Shown: one piece after another, positions 42,001-54,000 of the stretch
How positions within the stretch are numbered: the stretch's first letter is position 1
Layout: each line of letters opens with the position of its first letter
Source of the DNA: Lamellibrachia satsuma
Taxonomy: Eukaryota > Annelida > Polychaeta > Sabellida > Siboglinidae
NCBI GenBank assembly: GCA_033239005.1
Contig: BSQZ01000005.1
Span: 11,716,001-11,780,000, forward strand
Length of the DNA stretch: 64,000 bases
Direction of reading: 5' to 3'
The notes under the pieces: generated by a model
Database searches by the model: none
Told to the model about the DNA's origin: nothing
Seen by the model: only the letters and a program-made list of their open reading frames with translations
Translations under genes and position numbers: made by a program

Positions 42001-45000
42001 TGAGATGGTTACGGAAACATATTTACTTGTCATCACTTTCTGTTTCTACAGGGAAGCTTCCTCTGTGTGTGTAGCAAAGGTTACCTTGGAGACGCATTAT
42101 ATGGTTGCTATAGCGACAACTTCTGCACCAATGACAGACATAACTGTGACAAGAATGCAAACTGCATATACACTGAACCAAGTCACTTCCTTTGCGAGGT
42201 AACTCATTAATGACCCATGTTAAGTTTCCTGCAGTCGCCAGGAAACTCCTGCAAATCCAACAAATCTCCTGCTCCGGAGAACAAATCTCCTGCTCTGGAG
42301 AACAAATCTCCTGCTCCAGAGAACAAATCTCCAGGAATTCCATTGGAAATAATCAGGTATATTGGAATAGTAAATACGTTATTCTACTAGTCCACAAAGA
42401 ATTTTTCCACTGTAAATTTTATATATTGCCATTTTAAACTCCATGTGCTACGTGTATACATGCTTTGAGTGGCGGTTACATATGCATGATTGAATGGCGA
42501 GACCGTGGAGTACTGATTTATATGCAGTTCCTATACATCGAGACCTTCTGATTTACACATATATCTTATCTGATATCTGATGACATTAACATATCTGTTG
42601 ACAACAGAATTGAGTTTTGTTAATTTTTCGGGATATACAGTCGCGCCCCTTTATTACACGGAGTCAGATATTTGGAGGTCGATCGTGGACCACGATTTTC
42701 TGCTGCCAGGGGAAATGCCAAATGGGCCTGCTCAAATGTACTTAGAATTACTTTGTTTTGCACTGCTGCCAACATCAGTCGTCGATGCTGTTGCTGGGTT
42801 CGCTTCGACGGTTTGTAAATTGCAATCAAGATTCACAAACACGCCTCGTGTAAGAATCAGATAAACAGTCTTAAATGCAATTTAGTATGCAATACCAATA
42901 TAACACTGGGGTGAAATGGCATGTTTCCATTTTATCGTAAATCTAATCGTACTCGCGATGCGAAACCAATGTGCCAAATTTATAAATAATACACGTTGAT
43001 GCTAATTGACTCGTTTAATAAGCTCTACAAACTGCATATTGGCGTATAACACAGTGCTGCAAGCACACAGTAGCTTCGACAGCGTTCTTGGACTTGGTCC
43101 AGTGGGCGGCAATTGCTATTGTTTAGTAGCTCCCTGGTGGCAGATATGGGAACACCTAACGTGCCTCGCATACAGCGCGGTCCAAAATCGTGGACCTCGA
43201 CCACCTCATTATAAAATTTACTGTAAAAGGAAATCAGCATACCCGAGGGTACATGTTTAGTTGATTATTATTGGAGAGACACTGCAGTTGTTTGTTGTAG
43301 TAGAAGCAAATGAAAATAAAGAAATTTAGGGTGTTCGCAATTCCTATATTTCTAATATTTTCCTAGATTTAAAAACAATTCCTATGTTTTCCTAATAATT
43401 GTGGAGATTTGGAAGTTTCTTGTGATTCGTCACTACTGTGGGTAGGGATCAGATTGCGATACATGATGTGAATCGCACTATACCATAATCACATCAGCAA
43501 AATCTGTGAATTTTGTGATATAATGTTGAAAATCGGTAGTTACTATTACTTTCTAATTTGCTTTAATTTGAGTCTTGTTGAATGATGACACATCAACATT
43601 TCTATATTTTGTTACAATATTCCTACATTAATGCTTTATTTTTACTTCTGCATTCCTATATGTTTCCTATACATTTAAAACCAAACGTAGATGGAACTTC
43701 AGAAGAAGAACGTTAGACAAATTACTCATTTGTGAACATAGAATACTGTGTAACACCTTTCAAATGGTTGTAATGTCTGCATTTGTCTTCAGTGTAGAGA
43801 CGGCTATGCTGGAGATGGCAGGGTTTGTGGTTTGGATCCAGACTTAGATGGATCTCCCGCCAAGAACATCTTCTGTTCTGAACTTGGTTGTGCCTGGGTA
43901 GGTGAACTATGACTTATTTGGTTGTGCCTGGGTAGGTGAAGTATGACTTACTTGGTTGTGCGATGGTAGGTGAACTATGACTTACTTGGTTGTGCCTGGG
44001 TAGGTGAAGTATGACTTACTTGGTTGTCCAGAAACCATGACTCAGAATTCTAGATACTAAATCCAGACCCAAAAATCCTCCCGGAACGCTCGAATCAACC
44101 CGACTACGCCTCACGGCCAGAACGCCTCAAATTGGACAGCAACAGAAGCTATTTTTAAACTGCGTAGTTGTAAACAGTGTCGGCCAATAAGGGCATTTCC
44201 TTCTGACAGTCGGCAGATAATAGTGAGGTTTGACTATCAAATTAAAAAAGTTGGAAATGTTGATGATTTCCGTGAATAAATACTTTATTGACAAACTTGT
44301 TCTGGGTTCGACATCAAATACTAAAAACGGATATGATGCACTTCTGTGGAATGGACAATGTTTTTATCTTAAGACCAACATCAGCACTGTGATCATTATG
44401 GCCAGTTATGTATGCAGTTGTGTTTCATGTAACGTGAAATTGCGTGAAAATTTCCAAAAATTGCTGGTTTGAAGCTATTTCATTCACTCTACGTTGCCTC
44501 AGTTTATTCAGCTGAATAAATGCGTACCTGGCTATGGAGAGTGGTGAACGAATAGTCTTTTTGTAGTGATTGCAGCGTGTCTGAATGCTTCCCTGAGAAG
44601 TCAAGTTGGCGTTGGAATGAACAGGTCTGCCAGGGGGTGAGGTGTAAGGGGCTTTGAACAGTTCGAAGCACCAGATATGGTGCTATATAAGGGTGTACCT
44701 TTACCTGTGTCTTTATCTAGGACAACTGTCCAGATGTACCCAACAGTGGACAAGAGGACAATGACCATGACTACATCGGAGACTTCTGTGACCCAGATGA
44801 TGATAATGACAGCATCTATGATGACATGGTAGGTGGCTAAGGACAGATGCCACCTGAAAAAATAAAAAAAAATTACTAAAACTGTGTTCTTCCCATATCC
44901 TGTAAGCTTTGCATGTTTATTATCAAAAGGTTCACATTCGTGACAATTACGTACCTCTAAATCATATTTATTCATGGATAAGCGTGCCTCTGTCATGTAA

Positions 45001-48000
45001 TAAATCCCATTATTCGATCTTAGACGGCCATTTAATGAAAATGCTATTTTATTAGATTTGTAATCCACAGATCTGTGGTAATATAAAATTCGTATCAATC
45101 AGGTTTGCATTGCTGCATTCTTCATTACCCTCTCCATGCCATAACAACCTTATATTTGTAATAAATTGCATAGTTTATTTGTAATGTAGGTATCCATCAG
45201 GAAAAAAGCATTTGATTTTTGTCAACAATATTTTCAATGAAAAAAAAAGTAATTTACTAATGTCACAGTACCATGTAGTCTACAAATGCTAATGGAAAAA
45301 ATGTGGTCCTATCTGTCACAGTAATGGCGGAAGGACCATTTCCAAAGTATGCTATATTTCCCAATGAAAATAGTGAAAAAAACGAAAAAGTTCCATGTAT
45401 TTTTTATCCCCTTGACCTACTCTTTCTTACTGGACAAATATCACATATAAAAATACCCTATTTATGTGGGGTGTCCCCCTTAATGAGACACGTATACAGA
45501 AGTGAGCATTGATTGTGACAAAAGTTGCCTGGGCTGAGTTATTCTCATTCAGTTCTCGATGTTTTTGTGTCCACCTGCTGTAGAGTGTTGCTAACCCCCT
45601 ACACAGCTGTAGAGTGATGGCAACTCCCTATACAGCTGTAGAGTGTTGGCAACTCCCTACACAGCTGTAGAGTGTTGGCAACTTCCTACACAGCTGTAGA
45701 ATGTTGGTAACCCCCTATACAACTGTAGAGTGTTGGCAACTCCCTATTATTACCAAGTCTGTTTCGTGTTGCCAGGACAACTGTCAGTTCACCCCCAATT
45801 ATCACCAGGAGGATGCTGACAATGACAGAGTTGGTGACGTGTGTGACAACTGTCCTAATGTTGCCAACACAGACCAGGTGGACACAGATGGAGACGGGTT
45901 TGGTGACGCTTGTGACAACGATGATGACAGTGACGGTGAGTTAACTGAGTTAATTGTTAAATTATATGTTATTTAGAAACAGTTCATTGAGATCTATAAA
46001 CATGGCCCATAAGAATGAAGCTGTTGTTAAGCGATTCATACACTACAGATTTGAACCTGAAGGAACCTGGCCTCAATCAGGTTGATGAGGGAAAGAACCT
46101 GGCCTGAATCAAGTTGATGAGGGAAAGAACCTGGGCTGAATCAGGTTGATGAGGGAAAGATCCTGGGCTGAATCAGGTTGATGTGGGAAAGTACCTAGGC
46201 TGAATCAGGTTGATGATGGAAAGAACCTGGGCTGAATCAGGTTGATGAGGGAAAAAACCTGGGCTGAATCAGATTGATGAGGGAAAGAACATGGGCTGAA
46301 TTGGGTTGATGGGGAAAGAACCTGGGTTGAATCAGGTTGATGAGGGAAAGAACTTGGGCTGAATCAGGTTGATGAGGGAAAGAACCTGGCCTCAATCAGG
46401 TTGATGAGGGAAAGAACCTGGGCTGAATCAGGTTGATGAGGGAAAGAACCTGGGCTGAATCAGGTTGATGAGGGAAAGAACCTGGCCTGAAACAGGTTGA
46501 TGAGGGAAAGAACCTGGCCTGAATCAGGTTGATGAGGGAAAGAACCTGGCCTGAATCAGGTTGATGAGGGAAAGAACCTGGGCTGAATCAGGTTGATGAA
46601 GGAAAGAACCTGGCCTGAATCAGGTTGATGAGGGAAAGAACCTAGCCTGAATCAGGTTGATGAGGAAAAGAACCTGGCCTGCATCAGGTTGATGAGGGGG
46701 TTTTAGGAGCATTATCCAGTGGAGTGTACAAGCCAACTTGGTATGACTGCTTTGTGGTTCGTGACATGACACCAGGGTTGTCAATATGTGGGGCATGGTA
46801 ACACAATTTTGTTCATTCCACGTTGCTCCAGTTCACTCAGTTGTAAAAAGAGCACCCGGCTACAGGCAGAAGTGGATACAGTTGGTGTCAGAATGAAGAG
46901 GTCTGCCAGGGAGAGTTTAAAGCTCTGTGAATGGTCCGAAGGGTCAGATACAAAAGTTACATTTACCTTTATCAATGTGTTTTTCAAAATCATGCTGATG
47001 CCAGATCGATCACAAGAGAGTTGTTTTAAAGTGAAATGTTTCTGTCAATGACTAAACGAAAGTGTTCAGTTGCTGTGTTATTATTAATTATTATATTACT
47101 CTGTAGCAAATTGATAGAGTTGATTTCTCTTAGGTATTGATGATGGTTCGGACAACTGCCCCCTGTTGACCAACACTGGTCAAGTGGATGGTGATAGTGA
47201 CGGGGTTGGTGACGCATGTGACAACTGTCCAGGTGTTGCCAATCCCACCCAGACAGACACGGACCAGAACGGGGTTGGTGACGCATGTGACATTATAGGT
47301 GGCACAAATAAAGACAAGTGAGTGTTTCACCATACAGCTGCCACCTGTCATTGTGCTCGGGTACAGGTGGACTTTACCACTGACAGCATCAGTTGAGTTA
47401 ATGGTACTTGTATGTGTCCTTGGTGCTCACGCCTGTAAGCCTGCCTAGGCATCTTCAGTCATCTAGCTCTGAGATAAGACAAACTGGCAACGAGGGCTTT
47501 CTCTGTTGCTCTACCAAAGCTGTGGAATTCAGTCCCTCGTAGTGGGAGGGGAAGGGGGTGAGAATTTCATAGGAAGAGGGAGAGAATGATGGAATGAACG
47601 AGGAAGGGAGGGGGGAGGGGGAGATGTGTTGTATAGTAATTTAGAGGTGAGTGAATATATTTTGTTTATTTAAGAATGGTATTGTTTTGTGTGTCTTAAT
47701 TGCCTTGTCTTCTGCTTCAGGGATGGAGATAGCATCTTGGACATCTTGGATAACTGTGTTGACCTATCGAACCCTGACCAGTCGGACATTGACGGCGATG
47801 GAACAGGTGAGAGATGAGAGAATGGATGAGAGAACACGTGTAGACAAAATTAGATCCTTTACTCGTACATAATAATACACAGATATACATTTGTGTGACT
47901 ATGTGTTTATTGTGTCTTGCCTGAAATAAGAAAAACAAACCTTGAGCTGGTCTCCTTACTCAAAACTGGGTAACTAGTGACCGTGCTTAAGGTATGTACA

Positions 48001-51000
48001 ATTATATGTTGGAATAAATCAAGAATATAGATATTGCTTATTTTCAGTCAACATGGGTCTTGCATGGATGTTTGATATCATTTACGTCACTGAATGAGCC
48101 GAGACAATACTGAAGTACATGAGTGATTTCAGGTGACCGGTGTGACAACGACATAGACGGAGATGGAGTTGACAATGACGTTGACAATTGTCCCTACCTC
48201 AGCAACCCTAACCAAGAGGACGCCAATGGTGCGTGAATTATGTTTTCTCCCCAGTTTCTTTCTTTTACTGTATCTAATAATGGTGTCTGTGAAAGGAGAC
48301 GCCTGTGAAGTAAAAGACCTAGATCGGCAACACTGGCAACTGTTTGGCAGCAATTTGATTTAAAATATCCAGTGAAATCAGGTTTACAATAGCACCTATG
48401 TTATATTCTGTTTGTTTGTCTTGCTGTGTATTCCTCTGCAGGTGTATTTTTATTTCTAGGTGAATTTGTTTTTCTTGTCATGTTAAAATTATGTAAAAAA
48501 AAAAATTTTTTATGCTTTCAATGGAAGGAGTTTGTTCATGGAAAATGTATGTAGTGATTCAGTTTATGGAAAACTTGCTCCACTTATCTTTGAAATAATT
48601 GTTCTCGTATCACTAAGAAAGTCAATGGCAAAATCTTAGCTGGAGCACCAAGACTGTCCCCCCTACTTGTAGTGAGACAGTGTTGTGAAAGTGCAATCAC
48701 ACACTAAGAAAAATACCTGTGTTTTCTGTGACAGGGAACAAGATCGGAGACGTTTGTGAGAGCGACACTGATGGCGATGGGGTGTTAGACAACAATGATC
48801 ACTCCCCCAGGAACCCCAGAATCCAGGGCACAGACTTGCGCCCCTACACAGTGGTGGACCTGTTACCTGTTGTGAATCAGTCTGACTGGCGTTTATCTCA
48901 CAGTGGGTCAGAGGTCAGACAGGTGGCTGATATAGACCGTCCTGTCATGCTCATAGGTGAGTGTATTGGTGTGTCTGATTGGTTGGGCTGTTGTGTGCCA
49001 ATATTTTTGATTGGTCAAAATGTTAGATATCAGTAAATGTATTTGATTAGTTGTTCCTTCTGATTGGTCAATGTATGATGTATCGGTCAGTATCATTGGT
49101 TGGATATTGACTTTCTGGACCAGAGCAGCCTCCCTCCTGGAAACAGAGGTGGAGACAAGAGTGGGGATCAACAGGCACCAGAAACAAGAACCTTGTCCTG
49201 GACCCTACAACCTTAGACCTTCCTCGATGCCAGTGGACCACCATCAACCTCATGAGGACTCTACATGTGTGATGCGGACTGATGCACAAATGGTGCATCA
49301 AAGCCACAGCAATTAAGATGCGAATGCAGCCACGACCAACAAACCATTGACCACATCAACCACTGCCGCATGTTCGCCTTCAGTGGAAGAATCTCCGAAG
49401 TCCTCTCAGCTTCACCTAAAGCACCTGAGGGAACAACAACCTGAAGATACAACTGAAGCTGAGGGAACAACAACCTGAAGATACAACTGAAGCTGAGGAA
49501 ACAACAACCTGAAGATACAACTGAAGCTGAGGAAACAACAACCTGAAGATACAACTGAAGCTGAGGAAACAACAACCTAAAGATACAACTGAAGCTGAGG
49601 TAACAACAACCTAAAGATACAACTGAAGCTGAGGAAACAACAACCTAAAGATACAACTGAAGCACTGCTCTATCCATACATAAGAAGAAGATTGGTTGGG
49701 TTGTTGGATCGTGTTGTTGGAATGTGTCAGGCCTTCTGGTGATAGTTCACTGGTGAACTTAAAACTTTGTCTTCCCAGGGCCAACTGCTTATGATGCTCT
49801 CAACTTCACTGGCACGTGGTTTGTGGAAAGTGACCAGGGCAGTGGCTACATTGGCTTTGTCTTTGGCTATCAGACCAACCGCAAGTTCTACGTTGTACTG
49901 TGGCGTCGCACCAACATCAACTACGGAGGATCGGCTTATCGAGCAGGCATCAAGGGCGTGCAGATCAAGGTAAGTGGGTCAGTGTTGGATGAATAACTAC
50001 TATTGTATTTATTAAAATTACTTTTTATCTAGACTACTTGATGATCTGTGGCTAGTACACCATACATCTACTGCTTGAATCAAGTTACTGGTATATGTTT
50101 CTCAACTCATCTGTACAATAGCTTTTACCAGTCAGAGTGGAAACTGAGATTGTTTCTTATAGTTGCTGAATTCTGTCACTGGTCCTGGAGATGATCTCGC
50201 CAAGGCATTGTGGCACAGCGCAGACTCGACCAATCAGGCCTCACTTCTGTGGCATGACCCGAGCATGCTGGGATGGCAGCACAGAACTGCCTACAGGTGG
50301 CACCTCAGTTGGCGTCCAACTCGTGGCCTCATCAGGTATGTTTGCTGTACGAATCTATCTGCCATAAGTTACACAGAGTCTTCGAAAAATCATTCTCATT
50401 GTGATGAAGTTCCTATAACATCACATTAAAGCTCACTCCTCAGTTGACTTCGCCCATTGCGTAACAAGTTTTATGGTGTAGAAGACAGTATCTTCAATTG
50501 TGGGGTCTTATGAGTTCCTTCCATCTCCTTCTGGTGACATAACAATTTTCTTCAGGAAATTTGTCAACTTTTTATAATCGCATCTCAAATATATTATTTA
50601 GAGTCAATAGTCGTGGGGCTGCAGACTGCTTGTTTTGGTATATCCATATCCATGAGTTTTATTGTTGGCACGATGTATTCTTTGCTGACAGGATAATTTG
50701 TTAAATATTTGTGAAATAGGATCGAGTACTCGTTGTCATGGATACACGATTGTTCATTGACAAAAGTGGTGTTATATTATGCACTAGAGGAGCCAGGGGT
50801 ATTGTGATTACTCTTGCGTTTTGCTTTGAAGGTTGCGAGTGTTTGATGTTAATCAAACCCTGATGGACTCAGGAGACCTCTATGATACAACCATCTCTGG
50901 GGGCCGCCTCGGAGTGTTTGTGTTCAACCAGACAAGGGTGACGTGGTCGAACCTTGTTGCTCGGAGCACTGGGCGTGAAAACGAGGCCTTGTCATTTGAT

Positions 51001-54000
51001 GGTTCAGAAGATTACGTGGAACTGGCGGATGTTAAAACACTACAAGTGAAACGCAGGTAAGTCTTCTCTATGGAGCGTCCAAATGTTGTCCTAATGTCTT
51101 TATATAAGCAAAAATCATGTACCCTCTGTTAAGACAAGAAGCCAAATCGATTTGAATATAACATGTTTGAAAGAGTTTACAAATTTAAACATCTATATAA
51201 ATGTCTATATACCAGATTTCAAAAAAATAAAATAAATCCAATTTAAATTTTAAAAATCTGATTTAAAAAAAATAAAAATCATGATTTTTTAACCCTGGTT
51301 TCCCCTGTGTTGACAGTTTCACTGTGGTAGTGTGGGTTCAATGGAGTGGTCTCTGTGTTGACAGTTTCACTGTGGGTGTGTGGGTTCAATGGAGTGTTCT
51401 CTGTGTTGACAGTTTCACTGTGGGTGTGTGAGTTCAGTGGAGTGTTCTCTGTGTTGACAGTTTCACTGTGGGTGTGTGAGTTCAGTGGAGTGTTCTCTGT
51501 GTTGACAGTTTCACTGTGGGCGTGTGGGTTCAGTTGAGTGGAGCGGGTCTCGCCGGCAAGCAGCCAATCATCTGCCTACTCTCCAGTCAGCTGTGTCTGT
51601 ATGTGAGCAATGGTCAACTCGGAGGTCAAGTGGGCCCACACTCAGTAGAGGGCACCACTGTGCTGAGCACCGACACATGGTACCACCTGGTGATGAGATA
51701 CGAAGCGGAAAGTATGTTGATTTTTAATCTCGGTCTTGTATGAACATGTATTAACTTGAAAAGTTTGAACAATTTAACCAGAAGTGTCTGAAGACAGTTT
51801 ACACATAATTTAATTAAAATGCAATTATACTTTATATTTAGTTTATATTTAGTCTGCTTAATAAAAAGTGAAAGGAATTCTTTATTGCTCTTAAATGTCA
51901 TTCACAGTTTTCTTTGTTATGTGATTTTTAGTGTAACTTGTTGATCTTTATATTTATCTTAATTTACTTGTTTTATATTCAACATAACTTATTTTATTCT
52001 ATGATGTTAAAATGTCATGCTTCTATTTTATTAACCTTTCATATGGTTCGTGATTATATTTACATGCCCATCTTAATTATTTTAAAGTAAAATATATATA
52101 ATACTATCTATAATATTACAAGTATTGTTTTACTGCAACGTGCTATTTTTTTATTTTATCCTGTAAAGTGCTGTGAACTGAACTGGATGTGGTGCTATAC
52201 AAAAAATATTATCACTATTATATATTTTTTATTTTTTTGTCCAGCACACACCCTCGACCTGTTTATAAACGGAGCCTCAAGTGGAGCCGTGGCGACAAAC
52301 ACGAGTGTTGCTCCGGTCATCTGGGTGAGTCTGGCTTCTCTGTGTTTATGAATTCACACCTCTTGAAAACTTGACATGTTTTTGGAAACTGGATATTCAC
52401 ATTTCTTCTCTGACATGCACAGCTTTAAGCTACTTATAATTTAGCCTAATAAAAAGTAACAAAAAATTTCAACTTCGCACCCTTCCATTGTTACCTGACA
52501 ACATTGGAATGAAGACCTTTAAATATAACACATTCTGGATTAAGAAAAGGCGCATGGTTGTAGCATTTTGCTGTTGTTGCTACAGTCGCGCCTCGTTATT
52601 ACGCGGATTCGGATATAATGCGGTTGGTCGTGGACCCCGATTTCCTGCCGCCAGGGGAAAATGCCAAATGGGCCTGCTTAAACCTACTTCGAATTGCTTT
52701 GACAATTCTCAAGAAACATTAGGCGAACAGTGTTAATGAATGAGTATCATCGTGTTGTTTGTTTTGCTCTGTCGCCGACATCAATCGCTGTCGCTGGCTT
52801 CGATTCGACAGTTTGTAAAAGTAGATCTATTCCATAACGGTATACGTAAGTGTGTTTTATTCAGTTCAAGAATCAACAGGGTGTGAGATTTTAAAATAAT
52901 ACACGTTGATGCTAGTTCTATAAACTGCATGTTGGCATATAAGACAGTGCTGCAAGCACACAGGGCTTCGACAGCGTTCATGGACTTGGTGCAGCAGGCG
53001 GCGATCGCTGTTGTTTAGTAGCTCCTTAGTGGTGGCACACAGTGGGAACACCTAACGCGCCTCGCGTATAGCGTGGTCCGAAGTCGTGGACCCCGACCAC
53101 CGTGTTATGACGAGGCTTGACTGTATATCCAAAATAATAATGATAATGATGACATCTTATGAAGCACAGATATCCACCAAGATAAGGAGGTCGTGACACT
53201 GCTACATTATCAGAGCTAGTTTTGGCAACAGCTCATTCAATGCACATCGCACATCAATGCACCTCCGAGCTCAGGTTACTGAGGATTTATGCTGAGCTCA
53301 GGTTACTGAGGATTTATGCTGAGCTCAGGTTACTGAGTATTTATGATGAGCTCAGGTTACTGAAGATTTCGGATGAGCTCAGGTTACTGAGGATTTAGGA
53401 TGAGCTTAGGTTACTGAGGATTTATGATGAGCTCAAGTTACTGAGGATTTATGATGAGCTCAGGTTACTGAGGATTTAGGATGAGCTTAGGTCAGTGAGG
53501 ATTTATGATGAGCTTAGGTTACTGAGGATTTAGGATGAGTTCAGGTTACTGAGGATTTATGATGAGCTCAGGTTACTGAGGATTTATGATGAGCTTAGGT
53601 TACTGAGGATTTGTGATGAGCTTAGGTTACTGAGGATTTGTGATGAGCTTAGGTTACTGAGGATTTGTGATGAGCTTAGGTTACTGAGGATTTGTGATGA
53701 GCTCAGGTTACTGAGGATTTAGGATGAGCTCAGATTACTGAGGATTTAGGATGAGCTCAGATTACTGAGGATTTAGGATCAGTAGAAATGTTATTGTTAT
53801 ATTTGTCTCGTGTTTGGTTTTTGTCTCACCTCTATCCAACAGTCGTGTGTTAACGCATCAAATACGTACACAAATTAAGATGTCAGATTGACTGATTTTT
53901 GTTTTCTGATCCCTTCGTTGTGTTTTATGGTAAATAGCAGTAAGCATTATTGCATATCCTGTATTGAAACAATAAATATGTTGACTGGATCAGTGATTGG

